Shown in pieces: positions 27,812 to 36,033 of a stretch of 64,000 bases of DNA. Source of the DNA: an uncultured Bacteroides sp. GTDB taxonomy: Bacteria; Bacteroidota; Bacteroidia; Bacteroidales; Bacteroidaceae. The notes under the pieces are model-generated. The model did no database searches, was not told where the DNA came from, and saw only the letters and a program-made list of their open reading frames with translations. Location of the stretch: NCBI RefSeq assembly GCF_963675905.1, contig NZ_OY780936.1, positions 558,001 through 622,000 of the forward strand, given 5' to 3'. Positions within the stretch are counted from its first letter, which is position 1, and every line of letters starts with the position of its first letter. Both the position numbers and the translations under genes were made by a program.

Positions 27812-29127
27812 CATTGCTGTCTCATTAAAATCCAAAATAGTTCTTTGAAATATTTGAAATATAGTTAGTTACAGAGGTTTTTCGAGCGCGACGATTTCAA
27901 TTCGTAGCTTTGCAGTCAATAACAAAGGCTGCAATGAACAAAGAGAAATACGTATTTGCTCAATTGATCTCATTTCTGAATGAAGATAAGTTTCGGCGTG
28001 TAGTTAACAAGTACCAAGGAAATCGCTACATTAAGCATTTCACTTGTTGGAATCAACTACTTGCTTTGATGTTCGGACAACTCTCCAATCGTGAAAGTCT
28101 GAGAGATTTGATTATCGCTCTTGATGCCCACCACTCCAAGTGTTATCATTTAGGAATGGGTAGAAGTGTATCAAGATCATCTCTGGCAAGAGCCAATCAA
28201 GATAGAGACTATCACATCTTTGAGGAGTATGCTTACTACCTTGTAAACGAAGCAAGGCAGAAGCGCGCCACTAATATCTTCAAACTCGATGGAAACGTCT
28301 ACGCCTTCGATTCAACGACGATTGATTTATGTCTCTCCGTCTTTTGGTGGGCGAAGTTTCGCAAGAAAAAAGGGGGTATCAAAGTGCATACATTATATGA
28401 TGTAGAAACGCAGATACCTACATTCTTTCATATAACTGAAGCTTCTGTATATGATTCAAAAGTAATGAATGAAATACCTTATGAATCTGGCTCCTACTAC
28501 ATATTTGACCGTGCTTACAACAACTTCAAGATGTTGTATCGGATTCATCAGATAGAAGCCTACTTCGTTGTCAGAGCAAAGAAGAACCTTCAATACAGGT
28601 CAATAAAATGGAAGCGTAGGTTACCTAAAAATGTACTTTCAGATGTGACTATTGAATTGACCGGCTTTTATCCCAAGCAATACTATTCCGAGCAGTTCCG
28701 TCTTGTAAGATACTGGGATGAAGAACAAAAACGGGAGTTTGTATTTCTAACCAATGCGTTGCACATTTCTGCTCTTCAGGTAGCTGAACTTTACAAGAAC
28801 CGCTGGCAAGTAGAGCTGTTCTTCAAATGGCTGAAGCAGCACCTCAAAATCAAGAAGTTTTGGGGTACTACCGAGAATGCCGTTCGGGTTCAAATCTATG
28901 CAGCCATATGTACCTACTGCCTGGTAGCAATCGTTCAACACGATATGCAACTGGATAGAAGTACATACGAAGTTCTTCAAATATTAAGCATCTCGTTGAC
29001 TGATAAAACTCATCTTCGAGACCTCTTTGACAAAACTAAATTTCAAAATGACAAAGAACGATTTGGACCAAATGGGCCAAGTTTATTTGATTTTTAATAA
29101 CGTCCCAATTTTAATGGGACACTAGTG
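27812..29127 (+). mobile_element. IS4-family insertion sequence, 1316 bp
   Basis: Ends are CATTGCTGTCTCATTAAAAT (27812-27831) and the inverse of CACTAGTGTCCCATTAAAAT (29108-29127), 16 of 20 identical. A 9-bp direct repeat, AATGAATAT, flanks it exactly (27803-27811 and 29128-29136), the target duplication. It carries one intact transposase gene. A TAGCTTTG -7 box (27905-27912) and TTCG 20 bp before it can drive the transposase. Confidence 0.85.
27934..29097 (+). CDS. IS4 family transposase
   Basis: A 387-aa DDE transposase from the ATG at 27934 (MNKEKYVFAQLISFL); a TTG eight codons upstream is part of the promoter. The N-terminal DUF4372-like domain (LNEDKFRRVVNKYQGNRYIK) precedes the DDE catalytic core: AFDSTTIDLCLSVFWWA (first Asp), YIFDRAYNNFKMLYRIHQ (second Asp) and the Y-(2)-R-(3)-E-(6)-K signature of IS4 elements in LYKNRWQVELFFKWLKQHL. 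The frame is intact, so the element is probably active or recently active. Confidence 0.93.
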   Translation: MNKEKYVFAQLISFLNEDKFRRVVNKYQGNRYIKHFTCWNQLLALMFGQLSNRESLRDLIIALDAHHSKCYHLGMGRSVSRSSLARANQDRDYHIFEEYAYYLVNEARQKRATNIFKLDGNVYAFDSTTIDLCLSVFWWAKFRKKKGGIKVHTLYDVETQIPTFFHITEASVYDSKVMNEIPYESGSYYIFDRAYNNFKMLYRIHQIEAYFVVRAKKNLQYRSIKWKRRLPKNVLSDVTIELTGFYPKQYYSEQFRLVRYWDEEQKREFVFLTNALHISALQVAELYKNRWQVELFFKWLKQHLKIKKFWGTTENAVRVQIYAAICTYCLVAIVQHDMQLDRSTYEVLQILSISLTDKTHLRDLFDKTKFQNDKERFGPNGPSLFDF

Positions 29128-29335
29128 AATGAATATATATTATTATAAAAGTAAAAATCATATATTTTGTATATAAAGATTGATCTTATGTTAATGAATA
29201 ATATAACTCTTATTCTAATTTGTGATTGGAGAAATATAAACGAAAGCTGAGACTAGAATCAAAACATGGAGTTATTTCTGGTTTTTTACTGTGTTTAAAG
29301 TTTGTGTTAAAAGCTAACTAAAATAATTTTCAAAC

Positions 29336-29607
29336 AATCATCTGCTACATCTGCCACCAGATTTGCAGAAATCTCTTTGTTTATAGTACTTTGAGCTAGT
29401 AGCAGATAAAAAATAGTTATATATAAAATCCGTTTATCTGCTACAAAATAAGCCTATCTGCCACTAATTTTAGCTTATTTTTTATTCTTGCCAATGCTAA
29501 AATTGACTTTAGAGATAAGAATACTGAAGTTTTTTACTTCTCTTGTCTGGAAAATCTTTAGTAGCAGATGATTCAAAATTAGTAGCAGATTAATTTTATT
29601 TGCTACT
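29336..29607. repeat. Nested inverted array of the word AGTAGCAGAT
   Basis: At least seven copies or variants of (A)GTAGCAGAT in both orientations within 270 bp. Outer pair: AATCATCTGCTAC (29336-29348) with GTAGCAGATGATT (29561-29573), 13 bp perfect. Inner pair: GTAGCAGATAAA (29399-29410) with TTTATCTGCTAC (29433-29444), 12 bp perfect. Variants ATCTGCCAC at 29349 and 29455; extra copies at 29581 and 29601. Not coding. Confidence 0.75.
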
Positions 29608-29643
29608 GATTAATATGCTTATAATTAGTTCATTATGATAATA

Positions 29644-29685
29644 TTGGTGGGAGATAGATTGTCTGTTATATTTATCTCCCACCAA
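29644..29685. repeat. Hairpin with GGTGGGAGATA word
   Basis: TTGGTGGGAGATA (29644-29656) pairs perfectly with TATCTCCCACCAA (29673-29685). A further direct variant, TTGGTGGTAGATAGAT, is at 29720-29735. The word resembles that of the neighbouring AGTAGCAGAT array. Confidence 0.7.
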
Positions 29686-29833
29686 GTTAAGATATTTATT
29701 ACCAGTGATTTAATTTAAATTTGGTGGTAGATAGATGAAACTAAGTAGAAAACTTTTTTTCAGGTAGAGTGGGCTATAGCATAAACTGTAAACCCGATCC
29801 AGGAAAGGTCACTTTTCTTATTCCAGAAAAGAT

Positions 29834-29917
29834 AAAGTCCCGCCTGCTTTTTTTGAAAGCAGGCGGGACTTTGCTCAACATCCGGTTATGTTTTTTAAAA
29901 AGCTGGCGGGAGTTTTT
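29834..29917. repeat. Three-armed CCCGCC element, copy 1
   Basis: Arm 1 AAAGTCCCGCCTGCTTT (29834-29850) and arm 2 (29856-29872) form a perfect 17-bp stem with a 5-nt loop. A linker containing CAACATCCGGTTATG leads to arm 3, AAGCTGGCGGGAG, which could pair with arm 1 instead. The reverse complement of 49156-49241 is the same element with about ten differences. Confidence 0.8.
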
Positions 29918-29922
29918 TAATT

Positions 29923-29953
29923 ATTCACCAATGGTTTTTATTTATTAGAGTTT
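29923..29953. repeat. 31-bp quasi-palindrome (locus 2)
   Basis: ATTCACCAAT, 11 bases, then a decayed right half ATTAGAGTTT. It begins five bases after the CCCGCC element, the same relation as at 49241-49247. Confidence 0.7.
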
Positions 29954-30157
29954 GGATCTGACCTTTCATGGATTGAGTTTACGGTTTCTGCGGTTATTAC
30001 TTGAACTGATTTACAATATTTTTCTTATTCCTATGCCGGCTTGGCATTAAATATTTCATTTCAAAATTCTGTTTACATTATTTCAATGGGTAATGTAGAC
30101 CGGAAGTGGTGATTGTATAGGTGGCGACTCAAAAAAATATCAGGTTAGCTCACACGA
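29954..30157. other. Spacer without recognised gene
   Basis: About 200 bp between the repeat cluster and the split terminator. No frame, promoter pair or inverted repeat convincing enough to report. The whole 29137-30157 stretch is non-coding. Confidence 0.5.
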
Positions 30158-30297
30158 AAAGAGGGTGGTCGTTGACGAGGGCACTGAAAAAGTCCCTTAA
30201 GCTCCTTTTTTTTAAGTATTAAAATCTGCATATATCCTACAATTATTTTGGATATGTGCAGATTTTTCTATAACTTCATGGCATAATAGAAGTAATT

Positions 30298-31749
30298 ATG
30301 CTACCCCAACAAGAGACTATCCCGCTCAGCAGTTATTCAGATTTGTATAATCTGATTATTCCCGAAAACAACCTTCTTCGGAGAATTAACGACCTCATAG
30401 ATTTTAGTTTTATTCATAAAGAACTTGTAGATAAGTATAGCCATGACAATGGTCGTACTGCGGAAAGCCCTATTCGCATGTTCAAGTATCTGCTTTTGAA
30501 GACTATCTATGACATTTCTGATGTTGACGTTGTGGAACGTTCCAGATACGATATGTCATTTAAGTATTTTTTAGGGATGGTCCCTGAAGACGATGTTATT
30601 AATCCTAGTTCTTTATGCAAGTTCCGTAAACTACGTCTGAAGGATATGGCTCTACTAGATTTGCTTGTGGGCAAGACTGTTTCTATTGCCATTGAAAAGG
30701 GGATCATACAATCAAAGACTATTATTGTAGATGCCACTCACTCAGCTTCTCGTTCCAACCCTTATAAACCGATAGAGATACTTAAAATGCGTTCCAGACA
30801 GTTGCGCAAGGTTCTCTATGAAGTAGATGACAGTCTGAAAGGTACTCTTCCGGATAAAAATGAAGATGACGATTTAAAACATGAGCTGGAATATACAGTT
30901 CAACTTATTGACCGGATTGAAAAAGAAGAGATTCTGATCAATATACCTAAAATAAAGGAACGTCTCAACATGTTAAAAGAGACTGAAGAAGACATAGAGG
31001 ACCATTATACGACCTCAAAAGACGAGGATGCGCGTATCGGTCACAAGACGGAAGATAGTTCCTTCTTCGGATATAAGACGCACATTGCGATGAGTGATGA
31101 ACGCATTATTACAGCTGCGGTTGTAACTTCTGGAGAGAAGGGGGATGGGGCGCAGTTGGTGAATCTATTGGAACAAAGCCGTAAAAATGGTATGGCAGTT
31201 GATACGGTAATTGGTGATACCGCCTATTCTGGTAAAGACAACTTAAAGCGCTCTAAAGAAAAGAATACAGGATTTGAACTGATATCTAAATTGAATCCTT
31301 CCCTAAACGGGCTCAGGAAGGATGAAGACAAGTTTGATTTTAACAAGGATGCCGGAATGTTTGTCTGCCCAGCAGGACATATGGCAGTCCGTAAAGCGGT
31401 TCAAGGCAAAAAGAATGGAGCATGGAATCAAACCACAACCTATTATTTTGGTGTAGAGAAATGCAGGGTGTGCTCAAGGCGGAAAGGATGCTATAAAGAT
31501 GGAGCAAAGTCAAAAACTTATTCACTTTCGATAAAAACAGACGAGCAGAAAGAACAACTTGATTTTCAACAGACTGAAGAATTTAAAAAGAAAGCAAGAG
31601 AACGCTACAAAATAGAAGCCAAAAACTCAGAACTTAAACATTCCTATGGATATGACAGGGCATTATCATATGGATTGTCATGCATGGAAATGCAGGGGGC
31701 TATGACAATCTTTGCTGCTAATATAAAAAGAATACTCAAATTAATGTAA
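30298..31749 (+). CDS. IS1182 family transposase
   Basis: A 483-aa DDE transposase, uninterrupted. The N-terminal DUF772 domain (LIDFSFIHKELVDKYSHDNG, RMFKYLLLKTIYDISDVDVV, MSFKYFLGMVPEDD) is characteristic of IS1182/IS5-like enzymes. The catalytic core has IIVDATHS (first Asp), VIGDTAYSGKDNL (second Asp) and a C-terminal acidic helix region ERYKIEAKNSELKHSYGYDRA (Glu). A Cys-rich insert (CPAGHMAVR, CRVCSRRKGC) is also typical. A hairpin terminator follows. Confidence 0.93.
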   Translation: MLPQQETIPLSSYSDLYNLIIPENNLLRRINDLIDFSFIHKELVDKYSHDNGRTAESPIRMFKYLLLKTIYDISDVDVVERSRYDMSFKYFLGMVPEDDVINPSSLCKFRKLRLKDMALLDLLVGKTVSIAIEKGIIQSKTIIVDATHSASRSNPYKPIEILKMRSRQLRKVLYEVDDSLKGTLPDKNEDDDLKHELEYTVQLIDRIEKEEILINIPKIKERLNMLKETEEDIEDHYTTSKDEDARIGHKTEDSSFFGYKTHIAMSDERIITAAVVTSGEKGDGAQLVNLLEQSRKNGMAVDTVIGDTAYSGKDNLKRSKEKNTGFELISKLNPSLNGLRKDEDKFDFNKDAGMFVCPAGHMAVRKAVQGKKNGAWNQTTTYYFGVEKCRVCSRRKGCYKDGAKSKTYSLSIKTDEQKEQLDFQQTEEFKKKARERYKIEAKNSELKHSYGYDRALSYGLSCMEMQGAMTIFAANIKRILKLM

Positions 31750-31845
31750 GAAAGTTCTTTTCCATGTTATTGGAAGATATATAACCAGACTGCAAGCCAA
31801 ATTAACCTGTGTAGCCCATAAATATTACTTTAAAAAAGAAGAGAA

Positions 31846-31873
31846 CTCAAAATCTATTTTAGTAGATTTTGAG
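31846..31873 (+). terminator. Terminator of the IS1182 transposase gene
   Basis: CTCAAAATCTA (31846-31856) pairs perfectly with TAGATTTTGAG (31863-31873), 97 bp past the transposase stop and within the element; CTCCCTTTT follows. Confidence 0.6.
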
Positions 31874-31975
31874 CTCCCTTTTAGATAAATGGATTTTCAA
31901 AATTTCAGAAGGGACAACTTTTTCAGTGCCCTCTCGTTGACCCACCCTCTTTATTACAAATTTACACGCTATTTA

Positions 31976-32371
31976 TTAAAACGAAACTCTGGAGATTTCA
32001 TCACCAGTTGGATATGAAATATTCCCTTGATTCTCCGTTGTTATAAATATTTCAACTACTTTAAAAGGAGTTGTTGTTTTTAGTACGGCTTTTTTGGCAT
32101 TCTTGTTTATTAGTTGCCCTAAATTCTTTGTTCCATTCTTTTCAGTTACAATCCAAACGCTGTAATTATTTTTAGGAGGATTAAGTCTGTCGGGACTTGC
32201 CAAATTTTTAGCTATAATTTCAATAGCATAGTTCTTATTTTTATCTTGTTTAATCTTTGCAACAATTTCAGCTGCTGGTACTATACTAGATATTGGAAAT
32301 TTAGTTGTTGTTGCACAAGATGTTAAAATAAAAACAAGTGCTATGAATAATACATTTTTTCCTGTCTTCAT
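31976..32371 (-). CDS. Small lipoprotein of unknown function
   Basis: A 131-aa lipoprotein: lipobox ILTSC (Cys19) then ATTTKFPISSIVPAAEIVAK. The mature part is basic and beta-rich (YSVWIVTEKNGTKNLGQLIN, FKVVEIFITTENQGN), reminiscent of an immunoglobulin-like or anti-sigma-type accessory domain, but not a family I can name. Its transcription terminator, 24 bp downstream, has been split by the IS1182 insertion, so transcription may now run into the IS on the antisense strand. Confidence 0.7.
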   Translation of the reverse strand: MKTGKNVLFIALVFILTSCATTTKFPISSIVPAAEIVAKIKQDKNKNYAIEIIAKNLASPDRLNPPKNNYSVWIVTEKNGTKNLGQLINKNAKKAVLKTTTPFKVVEIFITTENQGNISYPTGDEISRVSF

Positions 32372-32499
32372 AATAATTTATTGTTTAATTACATACTTAC
32401 TTCAATGATATTTTATATGAACTAATATAAGAACAAACCTAGGCTACTATTGTTTTTGGAATAGCTAAAAATAGCTTCCACCTAAATTATAGCTCATTA

Positions 32500-34677
32500 T
32501 TATAAAGATACTTTATACGATTTACCGGCAACTCTGATAACATAAATCTGATTACCAGGAACATCTATTCTAATTCTATCTTCAGTAGCTTTGACAGCTT
32601 TCATTAAAGTGCCCAAGGTTGTATAAACAGAAACTTCGTCTCCGGAATTTGCTCCTTCAATTACAATTGAATTTTGTTCGGTATACACTTTTATACTATT
32701 TGCCTCAGTTCCATTGATGGCAGTATTTATATCTTTAAAACTAACTACAATGTTAAGATCTTCACTCACTTCATTTATGGTATATGCATTATTTGTAATG
32801 TCTGAAATGATGTCTTTACCGTTTAAAGACACTGAGGCAATTTTGTATCCTTCAGTAGGTGTAAAGTTTAGAGTTAAAGGTTTATTTACCTCTACTTTAA
32901 TTGTATCGGTAATAGCTTTCTCGTTGAATAATACTTTGCCTTCACCTTCAGACATGACTGCCAGCGTATAATGCGTTCTTATAAAACTTACCTGCATTGC
33001 CTGAGCAGCAGATATAGAATCAATCTTGTAACTGTTATTTTTAAGGCTGGCGGTGATATCTTTATCATTCAGTGTCACTTTTTCAATGGCGAAATTATCA
33101 CTCGGAACAACGTTGAATATAACAGAATCGTTTTCTATTATAGAAATGTTCTTACCGTTGGCAATAATAGAATCGTTGATGATAACTTTACCACCTTCAT
33201 TATATGCTGCACTCATTTGATAATATGGAATAAGAGCAAAGGTAACATCAAACGTGATGTCAGCATTAACAGGAGTCTCTTCGTAGGTATTATTCACAAC
33301 TTTTGAAAGAATATCATTTCCGTTCAGTGACACAGTTTTAATTCTATATCCATTGTCGGGATTTATGGTAAAGGTTGCCGATCCGCCTTCTTTTACAAAC
33401 ATGCTGTTTTTAGTTACTTTACCACCTTCATTGACAGATGTTTTGATTAGATAAACAGGACCTTCGATTATATTCGTAAAATCTCCCCATTCTGCAGCAA
33501 GCCAATAAGCTGAATAAGTATTTTTGGGAATATAAAGTTTGCAGGTTGTTTTATCAACTCCATTGAAAGCATCAGTCCCGATAGTTGCAGGAGTAGCTCT
33601 TTTACATAATATTTCCTTCAATCCTTTACAACCCGAAAAGGCTTCATTACTTATAGAAGTAACGCTGGCCGGAATATAAACTGAAGCTAATTTTGTACAA
33701 CCACGAAAAGCGTCAGCACTGACAGTTGCAATATTGTCACCTAAAATAGCGGAAGTTAACTCCGAGCAATAATTAAAGATGTAAGTACCTATATTAGTTA
33801 CACTGTTTGGGATAGTAACAGAAGTTAAACCAATGCAATTTGAAAAAGCAGAATCGCCAATTTTAGTCACGCTGTTCGGTATAGAAACAGATGTTAGTTT
33901 TATACAGTCGCTGAATGCGCTGTTACCTATATTAGTTACACTGTTTGGAATAGTATAGCTGGTATTGGTCTTTGCATTTGGAAAGGCTATCAGTGTTGTA
34001 TTATTTTTATTGAATAAAACACCTTCAACAGTATTATAACCAGGGTTTTCACTTGAAACGGTAATTTCGGTTAAGCCGGAGCAGCCTTTAAATACTTCAT
34101 TACCAATAGAGGAAACACCTTTAGGAATTGATATTGAAGTTAATCCGGTGCAATAGTGAAATACCTGATAACCAATTTTAGTAACACTCTCGGGTATTGT
34201 AAAAGAGGTTAAGCCTGTGCAATTATGAAAAACAAGATCGCCAACAGAAGTAACACTGTTTGGAAGAGTGATTGAGGTCAGCTTGTTCAGGTTATAAAAC
34301 ATACAGTTAGATATCACATTATTTGCGGTGTAGCAATTGTTGTGATCATTAGAGTGATCATCGAAATAGTAATAATCGCCCCCGCTTACTATTTTTGCAT
34401 CACTCAAATTAAGTTTGTTAAGTTTCCCATCAGTACTATTATCCAGATAATCGCGCCCTGCCATTTCACGGATGAATCTTATATCACTACCATTAATGTT
34501 CCCCGATAAAGTAAGGTCTGTTATTAAGAATTTCTTCGAAGCAGGAATTATAGAACTTAACGTTCCGGCAGTTTCTACGTTAATGCTTATAGGTAGTACG
34601 TTTTGTCCTTGCAAGTTAAAACCGAAGGATAAGCATAAAATTGCCAATAAAGATTTTAGAGTAAAATGCTGTTTCAT
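32500..34677 (-). CDS. BspA-like leucine-rich-repeat surface protein with C-terminal sorting-like domain
   Basis: A 725-aa exported protein (signal peptide ends LQGQ). Residues about 125-390 hold roughly nine LRR_5 repeats of 23 residues built on NSVTNIGNSAFSDCIKLTSV, as in BspA and Trichomonas surface proteins that bind host matrix. Three about 75-residue bacterial-repeat modules follow (NEGGKVTKNSMFVKEGG, NEGGKVIINDSIIANGK, SEGEGKVLFNEKAITD). The last about 75 residues (VYTTLGTLMKAVKATEDRIR, then VIRVAGKSYKVSL) look like a type IX secretion type-A sorting domain or the related DUF6383. Probable adhesin. Confidence 0.85.
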   Translation of the reverse strand: MKQHFTLKSLLAILCLSFGFNLQGQNVLPISINVETAGTLSSIIPASKKFLITDLTLSGNINGSDIRFIREMAGRDYLDNSTDGKLNKLNLSDAKIVSGGDYYYFDDHSNDHNNCYTANNVISNCMFYNLNKLTSITLPNSVTSVGDLVFHNCTGLTSFTIPESVTKIGYQVFHYCTGLTSISIPKGVSSIGNEVFKGCSGLTEITVSSENPGYNTVEGVLFNKNNTTLIAFPNAKTNTSYTIPNSVTNIGNSAFSDCIKLTSVSIPNSVTKIGDSAFSNCIGLTSVTIPNSVTNIGTYIFNYCSELTSAILGDNIATVSADAFRGCTKLASVYIPASVTSISNEAFSGCKGLKEILCKRATPATIGTDAFNGVDKTTCKLYIPKNTYSAYWLAAEWGDFTNIIEGPVYLIKTSVNEGGKVTKNSMFVKEGGSATFTINPDNGYRIKTVSLNGNDILSKVVNNTYEETPVNADITFDVTFALIPYYQMSAAYNEGGKVIINDSIIANGKNISIIENDSVIFNVVPSDNFAIEKVTLNDKDITASLKNNSYKIDSISAAQAMQVSFIRTHYTLAVMSEGEGKVLFNEKAITDTIKVEVNKPLTLNFTPTEGYKIASVSLNGKDIISDITNNAYTINEVSEDLNIVVSFKDINTAINGTEANSIKVYTEQNSIVIEGANSGDEVSVYTTLGTLMKAVKATEDRIRIDVPGNQIYVIRVAGKSYKVSL

Positions 34678-35029
34678 AATCTACCATAATTTTAGTTTAA
34701 CATTCAAATTAAAAAAGCAAATAATTATAGTTTGTCTATATTTTATTAATAACTATACGAATGTTAATATTATAGTAGGCGAGCTCTGAAATATAGCTAA
34801 TCTAAATGGTATTTATCCTATTATCTTTTTATTAGTGCAAATCTATAGATTAAAATTTGTTTATAAAAATAAATGCAAAAGAATCTTAATTGGAATCATT
34901 CCTGAAAATTTTAAATGCTTCCTATTAAATAAAAACTTGTTATAAAACATTCTTTATTTATCAATAAGCCGATTCAAAATCAACAAATAAAGGTTATATT
35001 TATGCAATCTTTAATTCCTGGATTTAAAA
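34678..35029. other. Divergent AT-rich spacer
   Basis: 352 bp between the LRR protein and the dapB-like gene, over 75 percent A+T. No complete promoter pair, hairpin or ORF is convincing; promoters for both divergent genes presumably lie here. Confidence 0.4.
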
Positions 35030-35785
35030 ATGAAAATGAAAGTTGGACTAATAGGATTTGGAAAAGCTGGGAAAGCTGTTGCCAATGTTATACTTCAAAG
35101 CAATGAATATTCTTTGGAGTGGGTGTTAAGGCGAAGTACTATTTTGGAACATAGACATGTGCCGGAGTTCCTTGGAATTGATTCGAAAGAGCTAGGATTA
35201 ATATTTTCAACATCCAGCATTGAAATAGAAGAATTGCTAAGCAAACATCCTGTAGATATAATTATTGATTTTTCTTCCAGTAATGGAATTTATAGTTATG
35301 GAAAGGCTGCAGCTTCAAGGAAAATTATCATTATTTCGGCTATATCTCATTATGATGAGGAAGAAAAGCAATTCTTGTCAGAACTTTCTTCAAAGACTAT
35401 TGTTTTCTGGAGCCCCAACATTTCATTGGGAGTTAATTATTTAATGTTTGCTGCAAAACTTCTGAAAAAAATAGCTCCATGGGTAGATATTGAAATTATA
35501 GAGGAACATTTTAAAGGAAAGCCAGGTGTGTCGGGTACTGCAATCAAGTTGGCTAAAGAATTAAATTTGGAAGAAACCGAAATCAGCTCCATAAGGGCAG
35601 GAGGCATTGTAAGCAAACATGAAATTATTTTCGGTTTTCCATATCAAACGGTAAGATTAATACATGAAGCTATATCCAGAGAAGCGTTCGGAAATGGTGT
35701 ATTATTTGTAGCCGATAACTTAGCCGACAAGAAAGAGGGGTTTTATACTTTCGAAGATTTACTAACGCCTTATTTTGCTAATTAA
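35030..35785 (+). CDS. dapB: 4-hydroxy-tetrahydrodipicolinate reductase, divergent DapB
   Basis: A 251-aa NAD(P)H-dependent reductase of lysine and diaminopimelate synthesis. N-terminal Rossmann motif GLIGFGKAGKAV; DIIIDFSSSNGIYSYGKAA; SPNISLGVNYLMFAAKLLKK, equivalent to the family's SPNFSxGV; and EIIEEHFKGKPGVSGTAIKL in place of the canonical HHRHKxDAPSGTA. The SGTA tetrad that binds substrate is kept, but the paired catalytic His/Lys segment is remodelled. This matches the short Bacteroidota DapB branch. Alternative ATG at 35036. Confidence 0.82.
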   Translation: MKMKVGLIGFGKAGKAVANVILQSNEYSLEWVLRRSTILEHRHVPEFLGIDSKELGLIFSTSSIEIEELLSKHPVDIIIDFSSSNGIYSYGKAAASRKIIIISAISHYDEEEKQFLSELSSKTIVFWSPNISLGVNYLMFAAKLLKKIAPWVDIEIIEEHFKGKPGVSGTAIKLAKELNLEETEISSIRAGGIVSKHEIIFGFPYQTVRLIHEAISREAFGNGVLFVADNLADKKEGFYTFEDLLTPYFAN

Positions 35786-35887
35786 AAAGCTGTTGTACTT
35801 CACTTTTCTTAAATAGAAACGTTTATTTATGTAGAATAAAACAATTGGTTTTATGGTTATTGTTTATTTATCATTCATCAGAAAATA

Positions 35888-35961
35888 ATTGGTGAATGGA
35901 TGAAAGTTTATTGGGCAATGGATTAAAATGATTCACCAATAAATAAAAACCATTGGGCAAC
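35888..35961. repeat. Dispersed quasi-palindrome family (locus 3)
   Basis: ATTGGTGAAT at 35888-35897 and ATTCACCAAT at 35931-35940 are a perfect 10-bp inverted pair. ATTCACCAAT also heads a 31-bp unit with ATTGGGCAAC at 35952-35961. An ATTGGGCAAT half lies at 35910-35919. It abuts the dapB/GH3 terminator. Confidence 0.75.
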
Positions 35962-35964
35962 AAA

Positions 35965-35997
35965 AATCTCCTGCAATCTTAGCGGTTGCAGGAGATT
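35965..35997. terminator. Strong hairpin between convergent dapB and GH3
   Basis: AATCTCCTGCAA (35965-35976) pairs perfectly with TTGCAGGAGATT (35986-35997), a 12-bp stem with a 9-nt loop. Confidence 0.8.
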
Positions 35998-36033
35998 CTA
36001 TGATTAGCTTTTATCAAGCCCAATGGCAAGTTA

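Larger units (their letters stand above)
30177..31933 (+). mobile_element. IS1182-family insertion sequence, 1757 bp
   Basis: Terminal inverted repeats GAGGGCACTGAAAAAGT at 30177-30193 and inverted at 31917-31933. An 8-bp direct repeat TCGTTGAC flanks it (30169-30176 and 31934-31941). Just outside lie AAAGAGGGTGG (30158-30168) and CCACCCTCTTT (31942-31952), perfect complements, so the target was the 8-nt loop of an 11-bp hairpin. Inside the left end, a 17-bp stem (30221-30237 with 30250-30266) precedes the transposase start and may block read-in translation. Confidence 0.88.

Noticed and set aside
29336-29607. Possible CRISPR array
   Set aside because: Word length is 9-10 bp, both orientations occur, spacing is irregular and no cas gene is near.
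29834-29917. CCCGCC element as the end of the nearby IS1182 or IS4
   Set aside because: Both IS boundaries are fixed by target duplications 240 bp or more away, and the second copy at 49156 is near neither IS type.
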